DNA from: Siphonodentalium dalli
Taxonomy: Eukaryota; Mollusca; Scaphopoda; Gadilida; Siphonodentaliidae
Reading direction: 5' to 3'
Assembly: GCA_032622095.1 (NCBI GenBank)
Contig: CP136061.1
Span: forward strand, 134,503,587 to 134,567,586
DNA: 64,000 nt
Part shown: one piece after another, positions 44,376 through 55,868 of the stretch
Position numbering within the stretch: the stretch's first letter is position 1
Layout: each line of letters starts with the position of its first letter
The notes under the pieces: model-generated
Databases searched by the model: none
What the model was told of the DNA's origin: nothing
Seen by the model: the letters and a program-made list of their open reading frames with translations, nothing else
Position numbers and translations under genes: made by a program

Positions 44376-44760
44376 AGGCCAAAAAAATAATACCTGTGTT
44401 TAGGGTTACATGATCCAAAATAATTAGGGTAGGTAGGTAGGAAACTTTTTTTATTCTGATTTTTTTATTCTGAATTCCATTGGGTCATTGACAATTCAAT
44501 CTAGAAAGCTTCACAATTCAGATTAATTGAAAGGTTCAATACTATATTGTTAATCTTGAATTTAATAGTCAGAGTACTAGACTAATAAAACTTCTAAATC
44601 TTTTTTATAGGAGAGGTTTGAAAATGAGTAAACTTTCAATACCCTTCCCACTGAGCAAAAAAACAATAATATCTGTGTCTACGGTCCAATAAAAAGTTTT
44701 GGGTAGGCACCTTTTTCTAGGGAAGGTAGGGAAACACTAATCAGGCATTTTTTTTGGCCT
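44376..44760. mobile_element. Miniature element with AGGCCAAAAAAA ends
   Basis: It starts AGGCCAAAAAAATAATACCT and ends with the complement type (ATTTTTTTTGGCCT). 'gggtaggtaggtagg' near the left and 'gggtaggcac' near the right extend the inverted similarity. No clear target duplication. Confidence 0.7.
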
Positions 44761-45810
44761 AAAGAAGTCTATTGAATGTGTAGGATAGAGAGGTTTAAAC
44801 ATGTTTAAAAAATGAATGAATGATTTCGGTGGCCAAAAAGGTTTATCATAAGTGTCCAAAACGCCAAGCAGTCAAGTAGAAAATTAGCATGAGAATTAAC
44901 TAGATATGTCACTAATAGAGACGAATATGTTATGATATAGGAGTTTGTTTATTTATGCCATCCAAAGGGGCACATGTCACCGGTAACAATGGTGAATATC
45001 ACACTCAGCAGGGAGGTAAAAATTCCCATAATGGACTCAAACAATTAATAGTTGCTTTCTGTAGTTAATCACCGTGAGAAGTAGGCATAGTGCTTTTAAG
45101 TTAAGTCAAATTTTTACAAATTATAACAATTATGGCTCCATACTTGGCTTAGGCGTATTAAATCACTGCTCGATTTTCACTGTATGATTATCTGCACAGC
45201 GGGAGGGACAGTTTTACATAAGTTTTCTTAAAATTATAAGCTTTATTTTTCTTTAGATTATTTTCTGATCTAATCATATAATTATGGTATATAATATTCT
45301 TCAGTGACGATCTATAATATCCACATTATTTTTTCTAAACATGCGACTTTAGAGATCTGTCATACTCAACAATTTTCCAAGCCTGTCTTTAAATTAGCTT
45401 GAGTTATAAGTCGTCCACAAATATCAAAACTTTTATATTTTAGTTTAATATGAGATTCTCATTTTAATAAATTTCAGCATGGAAATATGTAGTTTCGTTA
45501 GTAAATTTATATTGTCTAGACAATATATTAAATATATTTTCAAACGCAAGTCAAATGTACATTGTTCCCATAATTCCTATCCCAAATTGAACATGCTTGT
45601 TATATTCACACCTAGTGCTGTATGCCCCTCCCAATTCAAATTGTCTAAAATGGTTATATCTGTTGAAAATCAGCCAGTTTAGGATCCTGCTAATCTGCAG
45701 AAATAATGTGACAAATGGCGCAAATTATAATAAAATATTGTATCTTCAAACATGGAATTTGTGAACATATATATGTCACGTTAATAAGCTTTTGAATAGA
45801 AGAAAGGCTA
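44761..45810. other. No gene seen
   Basis: AT-rich, unassigned. The ORF at 45479-45682 has no motif. Confidence 0.3.
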
Positions 45811-45814
45811 TTAA

Positions 45815-46013
45815 CCCTTTTTATACAGAATGGATTCTCCCATTAAGTTATAAAATTATGCATTGGAATGGTCTATTATTCATTTAGAGGGATGTTGATG
45901 GAAAGTAAGCAGTCGACAGACAGATGAAAAAATAATATAAGTCCAGAACGATTTTTATTAATTGGTGGGAAATGTTCAGATAATGAGTTCAATGAGTATT
46001 TAGTATAGAAAGG
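45815..46013. mobile_element. TTAA element, reverse orientation
   Basis: TTAA 45811-45814. The right flank is mutated to ATAA. Same sub-type as 7572-7953, with the middle hairpin partly lost. Confidence 0.8.
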
Positions 46014-46017
46014 GATA

Positions 46018-46664
46018 AATTTTAATGAGCAGATCTTTTAAAATCTAGTTTACAGTAAACCAAACATATCAAACCTGAGACCAGAATAGGCCTAAAGAAT
46101 GACAAGAAAAGGAAAATATTTTTATTGGATTACCTTAATGATAGCTTACCTTATGACAGCAATCTTTTGATATGCAATACCGTGCTATTCCTGGAAATAA
46201 ACATAGTATGTTTGGTATCAAAGGCAAAATCTACAAAAGGCAGATAATTAAAGTATTAAAAGATCAAACCACAAGGTATGCTTACCAAATAAAGGCACCT
46301 GTACGTTTATTGATTCAATAAGAAAAATCCACCCTGCACAATGCTTATTCAGGTCTGCATGTTTTTAAAAGATTGATGGCTCTGCTCTAAATTTGATTAG
46401 CGAATGTTATACAACTAATTTAATTACAAGAAAATGTAGATTTTTCATTCTAGATGTTGTACACATGGGTCACATTTTTCCGTGCATGTAACAATTTTAA
46501 GCATGTCATTTGCGAAAACTTGCTTTACGCTCGAGTCTACAAAAATAATTGTTCAAGTTATTTGTTGTTTCCACCACACACTCCTGTTACGTCCTGCACT
46601 ATTATTAAATTTTTCAGAATTGTTCACCCTGCACTTATATTTGACACACAAGAGTAAATAATAA
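46018..46664. other. No gene seen
   Basis: Unassigned. Confidence 0.3.
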
Positions 46665-47107
46665 AGGCCTGCAAATAGTTTGTCTGTCATTTGCAGAATG
46701 AGGTTCCCAGCGGGTGAATTTAGTGACGCTATCCTGCACAGTAGGCTAGCATCACCAAATTCCCCCTCTGTGAATGTCATTATGCTTAGGTCTCAAGTGC
46801 TATGGGAGACCTAACATCAGATTGAAGTTCCACAGTTGAAGTTGGTCATGTTCACCCATTAGTCACCTCAATTATGCATTTTATCTTCTGCTCATTAGAG
46901 GATATAGAAACTTCCAAGAAGGGAAAAAGAAATGAAAAACAATGTTAATCTGAGACTACAATTTACTTCCAGAAGATGAGACCTAAACAGAATGAGGTCC
47001 CCAGAGGGTGAATTTGGTGATGCTATCCGCTGTGTGGGATAGCATCACTAAATTCACACTCTGTGGACCTCATTCTGCAAATTACAGACACACTATTCGC
47101 AGGCTTG
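46665..47107. mobile_element. hAT-type miniature element, full length, sub-family 1
   Basis: Both hairpins and the interior are present. Right end TTCGCAGGCTTG; the left tip is altered to AAGGCCTG. Confidence 0.85.
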
Positions 47108-47140
47108 CTAAAATGAAAAAACTCAAAAAATCTAATTTAA

Positions 47141-47354
47141 TCTTTTCTTTACTAAATACTCATTGATGAGTAGTTCCCTTAGGAAATGTCTAGATAATAA
47201 GTTCAACAAATGTTGGTGAACTTTATATATCTGAACATTTCCCACCAATGAATATGAATCAGCACTTGTATTATCTTTTAGTTGGTAATATGTCATCTGC
47301 TAATTTATCCTGAACTCACCTCCAAATTAATAAATAATAGACCATTACAATGTA
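47141..47354. mobile_element. TTAA element cut by a TA element
   Basis: TTAA 47137-47140. It matches 7572-7953 up to 'ccattacaatgta', where the TA element begins. Confidence 0.75.
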
Positions 47355-47466
47355 CAGTAATGCCCTAAATAATCGACTCCTTAACCACAGCAGAATTATG
47401 GGTAATTCTTCAGGATTTAGTGGGAAATATGGCTTGTTTCCATTCATCGGAAAGCTCTCAGTGAGA
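47355..47466. mobile_element. TA-type palindromic element, left half only
   Basis: Left arm complete to the centre 'aagctctcagtgaga', then unrelated sequence. Confidence 0.8.
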
Positions 47467-47679
47467 TGTTAGTAGAATGCTAGATTCCCCCAGTTGGCAT
47501 AGTGCGTGGGTACCAATTTATCACGCACCCAAACAAGTCCATAATATACATAATGACACAGATGGACAGACAGACACCGCGGGGCCCGCTGTCATTCATC
47601 AAATCATATTTTGAGTTTGCTACACAACTCGACCAATAAATTTTCGAATACTTTTCATCAGATGAAACATGTAAATTAA

Positions 47680-47943
47680 CACTTTCTATACTAAATCATT
47701 GATGAGTAAAATAGTTCCCTTAGGAAATGTTTAGAAAATAAGTTCAAAAAATGACCATATTGTTTGTTGAACTTATTATCTGAACATTTCCCACTAATTA
47801 ATAGAAATATTCTTGCACTTCCATTATCTTTTTGTCCGTCAGTTGTCTACTTATATTACATGACCACCCCTCTAAATGGTTAATATACCATTGCAATGAA
47901 TAATTTTATAACTGATGGGAGAATCTATTTAGTATGGAAAGGG
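47680..47943. mobile_element. TTAA element, 'ACTAAATACTCATTGA' sub-type
   Basis: TTAA 47676-47679; right flank TTCA. It keeps the hairpin 'ataagttcaa' and the right part 'actgatgggagaatctattt'. Confidence 0.8.
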
Positions 47944-47959
47944 TTCAAGCAAAGTAACT

Positions 47960-48409
47960 CAGGCCTGAGAATAAGGTGCCTGTCATTTGCAGAATGAGGT
48001 CCCCAGATGGTAGATTTGGTGATGCTATCAAGCATAGCGGGCTAGCATCACTAAATTCACCCTCTGGGGACCTCATTCTGCTTAGGCCTCATCTTCTCTG
48101 GAAAGTTTCTTTATTATCAAATTTCTATAGAAACTTCTTCACATAGATTCTATTTCTTTTTTAGTTTAGTTTCTCTATATCCCCAAATTGGCAGATGACA
48201 CATTGCATAATTGAGGTTCCCAATGGGTGTCACAATATTCACCATTTGGGAATTCCAATCTGAGTTTCTCCTACAGTAGATGAGGCCATGAAGAATGATG
48301 TCCCCAGAGGGTGAATTTGTTGATGCTAGCCCGCTATGCAGGACAGCATCACTAAATTCACCCTCTGGAGACCTCATTCTGCAAATGAAACTCAATAAAA
48401 CTCAGGCAT
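47960..48409. mobile_element. hAT-type miniature element, sub-family 2, reverse interior
   Basis: CAGGCCTGAGAATAAGG start, ...AACTCAGGCATA end, both hairpins, interior 'aaattggcagatgacacatt'. Confidence 0.85.
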
Positions 48410-48685
48410 ATCTGAAACCTCTCCCACTTCTATAAAAGGACCCCTAATTTCTGACTATCAATGATATCATGCCAACAGTGGCACGTGAGTGCACTCTTAT
48501 TCAACAGGAAGATTAATTTATATAATATTTAGAGGAAACACCCAAATTCCATAGTACTATAATGTGCTCTATATGAAAGAAGTTGCCGCAAGAAAATGAG
48601 GCTAGATGTGTTTTATTCATTGAAGGTAGACCAGGAGTCATTGATCATTGTGTAGCAATCTGCCAATGCAAAATATTGAGTCTTT

Positions 48686-49095
48686 GATAGGAACAAAAAT
48701 GCGATGTCTATAAAGTGTTCATCCCATTTTCACAAAGAACTTTGATCTACAGTTAATGGACTTCGTTTAGTACTGCAAAAACAACAAGATGGCAATCAGC
48801 TTATTTGTGGAGATCGTAAGTGAACCAGAATATTATCAGTACGAAAACAGCACATAATGTCTAAATCGAGTGGTCACTGATTCAGAGATTAATTAATAAG
48901 TATGAATGATTGACACACCCCTGTCATGTGCAGTTTACTGCATTATAATTCATTAAATATATCTGGAAATTGCGGCGCAATATACTTGAGGGGAAATCCT
49001 CCATTAAATACAGGTCATGCACTATTCAATGAATAAGTGTATCTGTGTCATCACACGTCTGGGCACTAGATAATTGTTCATAATTATTTTTGACT
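48686..49095. repeat. Tandem duplication, copy 1
   Basis: It matches 49203-49627 at about 515 bp offset: 'tataaagtgttcatcc', 'tttgatctac', 'ttgaggggaaatc' and 'actaga' in order. Confidence 0.8.
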
Positions 49096-49202
49096 TTCTC
49101 ATCTAACAGTGCACATGATGTGTATGCAAGTCACAATCTTGTGATACAATGTATTAGGTGATATTCCAATTTCAGAGCTATAAGGCCATTTTTTCTTTAA
49201 CA

Positions 49203-49627
49203 CAGAACAAAAATGATATGTATATAAAGTGTTCATCCATATTTCACATACGACTTTGATCTACCCTTAATGGACTTTATGGGAGTAAAAAAGGCAAGAA
49301 TGGTATCTGCTTATTTATCCAGAGCATAATATATCATAATGAACTGAATCAGAATATTCTCAGTAAATGAGTCAGTCCTGTTGTCTAATATTAGTGGTCA
49401 TTGAATCAGAGGTTCTTTAGTATTATGCACCCACTTCAGTGATATGTTGTACAGTGTTTAGAATATCGATCAAATTTATATAAAAATTATAGCCCAATGT
49501 ATTTGAGGGGAAATCCCCCATTAATAAAATAAATTATTGCAACGATTATCAATTGAAAAACACCATACGTGCATTTGCCTCTTCTCACAATATGGGTACT
49601 AGACAATGTGCCGGTACAATTATTTAT
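49203..49627. repeat. Tandem duplication, copy 2
   Basis: It ends where a half palindrome of the TA family starts. Confidence 0.8.
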
Positions 49628-49628
49628 C

Positions 49629-49736
49629 ACTGAGAGCTTTCCGATGAATGGCAACAAGCCATATTTCCGACTAAATCCTGAAAAATTACCCATAATTATG
49701 CTGTGGTTAAGGAGTCGATTATTTAGGGCATTGCTG
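49629..49736. mobile_element. TA-type palindromic element, right half only
   Basis: It starts at the centre 'actgagagctttcc' and ends GGGCATTGCTG. Confidence 0.8.
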
Positions 49737-49782
49737 TAGTTACAATGTCATGGTCAAGAATATCAGCACAACCATGGGCTGA

Positions 49783-49948
49783 CTAATGAACCTTGCATTC
49801 TCTTATATATTAGTGTCTCCCATAGGGACCCTCGCATATATAAGAGAATGAATTGGCCTAACAATATGGGAGACTCGCACATATAGGAGGATGCACGTAC
49901 TGGCACAAAATCTTTAATGCTGTACCAGTGCAGCTCCGGCCATCAAAG
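49783..49948. mobile_element. TTAA element, left end missing
   Basis: Two 'attctcttatatat' modules, then 'aatgctgtaccagtgcagct' and CATCAAAGGG followed by TTCA. Confidence 0.7.
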
Positions 49949-49952
49949 GGTT

Positions 49953-50441
49953 CAATGATCACTGAAACCAGAGTAACCTGACATGGGTACCCATTAAATA
50001 CTAGAACATATGCCCACAAAAAATATATAGACCATGACTTGAATAACCTCCCCGTTTTACAGTTTGTGACTGTTTGTTTTCAGTTACAAAAAGAATTTCT
50101 ATTCAAGGGATAAGGATGATTTACAACATGTGTGATCTAAATGCATTTTTACCTTAAAATTAATCCCATCTTGGACAAAAAAAGCCACAAAAGCGGAGGC
50201 GGGAAGAGTTGCACAGATTGTAGAAATGTAATGTAGCATGCAGTGATGCTAGACTGCTATCTGCTGGTTTTTTGTTTCCACGGAGACATTGGGATTAATT
50301 TCAAAACATTCCTTCATCTGCCTTCTATTTTCCGCAAAGATCCAAAGTATACTGTTTCATTAAATAGCATGTTTGAATACTTTGATCGCCATTTCTAAGT
50401 CAATGCAAATATTTCATTCAATATTTTGGGCCCCCTATATC
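49953..50441. other. No gene seen
   Basis: Unassigned. Confidence 0.3.
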
Positions 50442-50449
50442 TGACTATC

Positions 50450-50907
50450 CAGGCCTGAGTATAAGGTGCCTGTCATTTGCAGAATGAGGTCACCAGAGGG
50501 TGAATTTAGTGAGGCTATCCCGCATGGTGGGCTAGCATCACTAAATTCACCCTCTGGGGACCTCATTTGGCTTTATAGGCCTCATCTGCTCTGGAAAGTT
50601 TCTTTATTATCAAATTTCTATAGAAAGTTCTTCACATAGATTTTAATTCTTTTTTTAGTTTAGTTATATCCCCAAATTGGCAGACGACACATTGTCTCAT
50701 CGAGGTTCCCAATGGGTGTACATCACAATATTCACCATTTGGTAACTTTAATCTGAGCCTATGTCTACCATTGAAGATGAGGCCATGCAGAATGAGGTCC
50801 CTGGAGGGTGAATTTGGTGATGCTAGCCCGCTGTGTGGGATAGCATCACTAAATTCACTCACTTAGGACCTCATTCTGCAAATGACAGGCACACTAAACT
50901 CAGCTTG
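50450..50907. mobile_element. hAT-type miniature element, full length, sub-family 2, reverse interior
   Basis: CAGGCCTGAG start and CTCAGCTTG end. The flanks TGACTATC (50442-50449) and TGACTTAC (50908-50915) match at 6 of 8, fitting an aged 8-bp duplication. Confidence 0.85.
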
Positions 50908-50915
50908 TGACTTAC

Positions 50916-51340
50916 ATGATATAAAATGAAGCCTGTCAAGATTATCATAAACCTATGGAGAATAAGGTGTGGCAGAAATGGATTCTTTTAGCATTGATAG
51001 CGATTGAGTCCCAAAAACATCAATGTTTCTGATAACGGGACAGGGTCAGGGTAGAGAGTAACAAATTTAGTTTTTAATAATTTGATTTCTCCAATTTTAT
51101 TTAAATATGATCAAATATATATTGTAATATTTTAAATTTCAGACATTGCATATCAAATAATGAAACTCTTGACTAAAGTTGGGGGAGGGAAGGGGTTGAT
51201 GAAACACCTACTTTTCTATAACATGCATAAAAAAAGAGCATTTGTTGTGAGAATCACGTACCAAATGTAAAGAAATTCTGTGGAATATTGCTCAAGTTAT
51301 CAGCCTGAGGACCTGAACAATGCGATTTCTAAGTAAAAAT
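50916..51340. other. No gene seen
   Basis: Unassigned. Confidence 0.3.
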
Positions 51341-51550
51341 AGGAGCATAACTCTGTCAAAATTCATCGGATCATTCCAAAATCGATCTTGACCTCACTAA
51401 TGTGATGGTTATTCCTCATACCAAGTTTCCTTTCGATGGCATAATTTGAACTTGATTTAATGTCTGAACAAGGAATAGGACGGACACGTACATGCCCCTA
51501 CACACAGACTGACGGATGCAGCTGATTACAATAGCACTCCGAACATTTTG
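51341..51550. repeat. Module-family fragment
   Basis: 'aggagcataactctgtcaaa', 'taccaagtttc' and 'cacagactgacggatgcagc', as in the ~160-bp module family. Confidence 0.55.
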
Positions 51551-51574
51551 GGAAACAATAAACTAATCTGACTT

Positions 51575-51862
51575 ACCTTACAGGGAAATACACATGAAAC
51601 CAATACAGATACAGGGTGACCTCAGGTAGATTTAACGACCTGACAGCACATCTGACTGCTTCACTTGCATCAAGTTCTTTTGAGTGTTCTGGAAAGTAAA
51701 AAAACAACATATCAGCTGACTGATAAATCAGTTAAGCATGTTGTAAACTTCCAAACCACATATCAAAATCAACCCTAATGGAAAATTGACAGGAAACATC
51801 CGTCATGTGGGTGATGTAATTTTGTTCATGGATTGATTCACCAATAACTCACCCACCCTCAT
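51575..51862. repeat. Duplicated segment carrying a candidate exon, copy 1
   Basis: It matches 52604-52880 across the exon and ~150 bases of upstream intron ('gataaatcagtt', 'gtgggtgatgtaattttgtt'). Confidence 0.85.
51577..51688 (-). CDS. Candidate internal coding exon, unknown protein
   Basis: On the minus strand, acceptor 'ttactttccag' precedes a 112-nt open exon ending at CTGTAAG with donor GTAAGT. Entering with two bases of a split codon, the frame reads HSKELDASEAVRCAVRSLNL and then PEVTLYLYWFHVYFPV. A second, overlapping donor (GTAAGG) starts 4 bases earlier. Compared with the duplicate at 52.6 kb, the first five substitutions after codon 13, outside the TGG codon, are all third-position and silent (GTC/GTT, AGG/AGA, ACC/ACA, TAT/TAC, CAT/CAC). 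That indicates past selection on the protein. I do not recognise the family, and no neighbouring exon could be joined. It could also be an old coding repeat. Confidence 0.45.
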
Positions 51863-51900
51863 CCATAGATAAATATGGTTCATGTTTGTATTCGTCTGGT

Positions 51901-51914
51901 GGGGGGGGGGGGGG
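51901..51914. repeat. G14 tract
   Basis: Uninterrupted poly-G. The ORF across it is not a gene. Confidence 0.9.
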
Positions 51915-52118
51915 CAAATTTTCTGGTTGCAATATTTTTAACGAAAAATTAGAAAAACAAACTGTAAAAGATTCCCTTGTTTTCTACAGCGTTTGTTGTT
52001 ACATTTATCCTGATGAGGTACAAATTAAGAGCATTTTAATAGTGTGCGGAAAGTTGAAAAACAGCTAACTTTCTGTCATTTCGTTTTTTTGTCATCGATC
52101 CTTACCTTATCTATGGTT

Positions 52119-52191
52119 GTTTGTTGATCTTATTATCTGAACATTTCCTAAGGGAAAACAACTTGTCAATGAGTATTTAGTATAGACAGGG
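52119..52191. mobile_element. TTAA element end fragment (reverse)
   Basis: 'cttattatctgaacatttcc', 'caatgagtatttagtata', ending at TTAA 52192-52195. Confidence 0.7.
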
Positions 52192-52230
52192 TTAAGGTAG
52201 AAGGCAATATTTGGGTATTGTCATCCTTAA

Positions 52231-52491
52231 CACTTTCATGATTGGAGCTTCCTGAAGTTTTGCGAAAACCCTGTGCCAATGTATTCTCTTATAGATGCGA
52301 GTCAACCATAGGGGGCCTCGCATATATAATAGAATGCATTGGCCTAACAGTATTTATCTCAATGAAAGCCAGTGCATTATCGTATATAAATGAGGCTCCC
52401 CATGGGAAACTTGCATATATAAGAGAATGCACTGGCGCAGGATCTTTAATGCTGCACCAGTGCAGCTCCCGTCATGAACCTCATTGAAGGG
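52231..52491. mobile_element. TTAA element, same sub-type as 3368-3585
   Basis: TTAA 52227-52230 and 52492-52495. 'ttcatgattggagcttcctg' at the left; 'gtgcagctcccgtcatgaac' and GAAGGG at the right. Confidence 0.85.
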
Positions 52492-52603
52492 TTAAAATCT
52501 GAGAAAAGTAATCACGATAAGAAATAACTTGAGGTCTGAAAATTTCGAGTCACTTTATGGTAGAACACAATATCATTTTACCCTTCTTCAACTCACCTGG
52601 CTA

Positions 52604-52880
52604 ACCTTACACAGAATACACGTGAAACAGATACAGGTACAGTGTGACCTCAGGTAGATTTAACGATCTAACAGCACACCTGTTGCAACTGAATCAAGTT
52701 TTTGTGAGTGCTCCAGATGTGAAAAACAACAAATGAGCCAACTGATAAATCAGTTTAGAATATTATAACTGTTAAACCACAAATCACAATATATCAATCC
52801 AAATGGAATAGTGACAGGAAATGTCTCCCATATGGGTGACCTGATTTTGTTCATGGACGAAATCACCAATAAAAGTGAAA
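52604..52880. repeat. Duplicated segment, copy 2
   Basis: Direct-orientation partner of 51575-51862, about 1.03 kb away. Two TTAA elements and unique sequence lie between. Confidence 0.85.
52606..52710 (-). pseudogene. Decayed duplicate of the 51.6-kb exon
   Basis: It aligns with 51577-51688. The acceptor AG has become GG, a net loss of 4 bases breaks the frame after HSQKLDSVAT, and the last codons contain TAA. The donor reads GTTAGC. The central block AVRSLNLPEVTLYLY is unchanged at the amino-acid level. Confidence 0.6.
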
Positions 52881-53340
52881 TGATATGTGCCTGGCTATTG
52901 TCTATGTCTATTTGAGGGCTGTTTGTGAAGCAGGAAGGAAGTTTGGCCCTCAAGCAAGTTCATATAAAGGCTATAAAAACCTTGTAAACATAGTTGTAAT
53001 GATATACAGAGAGGTACTGCATGGTTCTGACCTGTTCCTCCCATTCTATATTTGTTTATGAGGACTGGCTCCTTTTATTTTATCTAAGAACAGTAACACT
53101 ATTTCATGCCTGCAGACATAGAAAACACTCAGCCAATTCATGACTTTTTGTTTTAAATTAAATGTGCTGGATAAAATATAGTACCTCAATTAGCATCGCT
53201 CTTTTCATTGATATGTATTTCATGCCATATTTGTCACGGTTTCATGTCAAGAAATTTGGTCAAATGATATCGAGACAATGATATTGATGGGATATAACAG
53301 TGTGGTGTTTTGTGATTTCTGAAAGTACATGTATACAGGG
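52881..53340. other. No gene seen
   Basis: Unassigned; it would be the transcribed region just downstream of the candidate promoter. Confidence 0.3.
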
Positions 53341-53388
53341 CGATTGTACTGACTGTCAAATTTCGACAAAAGTGACGGCGCTGGTCTG

Positions 53389-53527
53389 TTTATATAGCAA
53401 TGAGCTAGTAACGGAAGTCAGTAGACCCGATGCCAACTCTATGCATCTACTATTTAACGTCGTCGGCATGTACTGCGTAAGGGTGATGTCATGGAGCGAA
53501 ACGGAACAGTAAGCGTAGCTTGATTGG
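53389..53527 (-). promoter_or_regulatory. Possible TATA/CCAAT promoter, minus strand
   Basis: Read on the minus strand: CCAAT at 53523-53527, a CRE-like TGACATCA at 53484-53491, and TATATAAA at 53389-53396, in a stretch richer in CG than its surroundings. The order and spacing suit a promoter firing toward the candidate exons at 52.6 and 51.6 kb, with a start near 53360. Motif-only evidence. Confidence 0.3.
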
Positions 53528-53635
53528 CCATGGACGAGAGTAGGAATTCAGCTGACATCAATATTGGCACGTAGGAATATCTAACATTGAAGCGGTGAAT
53601 CGGACTACACTTTGCGACAGTTTATCGATATTTAA

Positions 53636-54010
53636 CCCCCCTGCAAATATGTGATGTTTCAGGGGGTATATTGGCATAAGTGCATTAGAATTATTATTAT
53701 ACATTATAATTCAAATAATTGATTGCCCTCATAATACCAAACATCCATACCAAATTTCATTGAGATTTGTCAACCGGTGGTGGAGATATCTACTAATATG
53801 GAAAAAAACCAACATTTCCAGATAAACAAAGATGAATAACTCAAGAATGGAAAATCTGGAAAAAACTATTGAACACTCCGTTGAATGCACTCATAGTATT
53901 AGTAGTGAACATCCATACCAAAGTTCATTCAGATCTGACAATCGGTGATTGAGATATCTGCCCGGATGGACAGACGGAAAAATGAATGGATAAATGTTGG
54001 ATGACAATAA
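53636..54010. repeat. Module family, two units
   Basis: Two ~160-base units ('catccataccaaatttcatt', 'aacaaagatgaataactc') end in 'ggatggacagacggaaaaat'. The left edge has a small 'cccccctg...cagggggtat' inverted repeat. Confidence 0.75.
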
Positions 54011-54689
54011 TTATGAAACGCAGCTGCAAGTGGAGTTGGCAAGGGACTAATTTAATTCCATATGAATAGCATAGCACATATATATATGACATCACCCACT
54101 GAGTCAGTTTGATGCAAAAGAAATTATCATTAACATTAACATAGAAAAAAACAAAAGGAAATTATGTAAACCTACAGGAAGATAGGAGAGACCACCAATG
54201 GCGATAAAGTTTGAGCATTATTATTTGATACACCATGCAATTTATTAGCAGTGAGCTTCTGTAGAGGTTAGAGCAGATTTTTAATGTCAGAACACAGGTA
54301 GAGTGTTTGTATGAGTCCCGTGAGAGTTGGGGGAAATGAGTTAGATTTGTTAGCAATTGAGTAATAATTATTTCCATGGGTGGCCTACAGACAGCAATTA
54401 TATAACAAATGTAAGATGTAAATGAGTGCACATCTGAGAAGATAGTCTGTGGTAGTTATAACCAAAGTACAAAAGAATATGAGATGGACACTTGATCAAA
54501 ATTCAACAGATAGCTAGGCCAGTACAGATTTCCCAGAAAGCCTCCAGTTGTTTTAGATACACTGCATGGTTGAGCCCTCCGAAGAAACTTGTTCCAATGG
54601 ATAAAGGGGTCACTCCCATAATTATGGCTAGGGTGTAAAAAAAAATTCTTCTGAATTATCACATAACAAAAAACTGTAAGGTATTCTCT
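54011..54689. other. No gene identified
   Basis: Minus ORFs at 54162-54431 and 54456-54761 have no known motif; the second runs into the following duplicate. Confidence 0.3.
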
Positions 54690-54870
54690 CAAAATATATG
54701 GACACTCGCTGTAAGTCAATGTGCAAAAGTTGTCAGGGTTATTCCTGAGATCGACAAACATTTACAAGCCACGACAAAGCCCCTAATAGACGAAGGTTAG
54801 TTTAACCCAGTATCCTGACATTTCCCAAAATTTCAGTATTAATTGCCCCATTATCATCGCTTGTAAAGCG
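54690..54870. repeat. Local duplicate, copy 1
   Basis: It matches 55048-55235: 'ctgtaagtcaa', 'agggttattcytgag', 'tttacaagccac' and 'acatttccc'. Confidence 0.75.
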
Positions 54871-55047
54871 AAATCTGGGCAAGATGAATTTAATTGCCAT
54901 TATTTGAGAGTTACTTGAATATCATTACGAACAGTGTGATTAAATAATTACGGCTACTGTTAGTCATATTACAATTTTTTTTTTAATAAAAATAAACAAA
55001 TATGAAGAAAAATCTATTTTTTCAATTTCGTATGGAAACTGAAATAA

Positions 55048-55235
55048 CATGTTATCCCAAAATACATAGACACCCACTGTAAGTCAACGATCAAATTTTT
55101 TTAGGGTTATTCTTGAGTTCATCAAATATTTACAAGCCACAACAAACCCCCTTATTCGGCTCTCAGTGAAGGTTGCTTTAACCCTACCCCGACATTTCCC
55201 TGAAATTGTAGTATTTACACCATTATTATCAGTCG
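55048..55235. repeat. Local duplicate, copy 2
   Basis: Offset about 358 bp from copy 1. The module-family tail follows directly. Confidence 0.75.
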
Positions 55236-55445
55236 AAAAATGGCCGTAACTCATGTAAAAATAATTGGACGGAACCCAATTAGCTGGAAAATACACATAC
55301 CAACTTTGGTTCAGATCAAATAATCCAAACTAGAGTTATCGGTCTGAAACCAAAAATGTTAATGGATGGACAGACAGACGGACAGATGGACAGACTGATT
55401 ACATAATATACAACCTTTATTTCAAAAGGGCGTAAAATAAAAAGC
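55236..55445 (-). repeat. Module-family end, minus orientation
   Basis: One module ('accaactttggttcagatca'), then 'cagacagacggacagatgga' and 'tttcaaaagggcgtaaaat'; reverse complement of 57540-57680. Confidence 0.7.
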
Positions 55446-55537
55446 CACTGCCAAAATTGAAAAGGGAAGGGAGTGGAAGTGCTTATAATGTTTCACCAAG
55501 AGCAATCCAGTCACAATATGTTATGTCTATTCGACTA

Positions 55538-55749
55538 CAGTAATGCTCTAATGAATCGACGCCTTAACCACTGCATAATTATGGGTAACTTTTCAGGATT
55601 TAGTGGGAAATATGGCTTGTTGCCATTCATCGGAAAGCTCTCGGGAGAGCTTTCTGATGAATGGCAACAAGCCATATTTCCCACTAAATCCTGAAAAGTT
55701 ACCCATAATTCTGATGTGGTTAAGGAGTCAATTAATTAGAGCATTACAG
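55538..55749. mobile_element. TA-type palindromic element, complete
   Basis: TA 55536-55537 and 55750-55751; arms with paired 'GTGGGAAAT' / 'ATTTCCCAC' variants. Two overlapping ORFs come from it. Confidence 0.85.
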
Positions 55750-55868
55750 TATGTCATCGAATTGTTCAGAGACATATTCTCCAAAACAGATCTCTGGTGG
55801 CTGATGCATTGGGATAACATAAGTTGTCTAGCTATTACAAAACAGGTTATGATCCCTATCAGCGCAGA

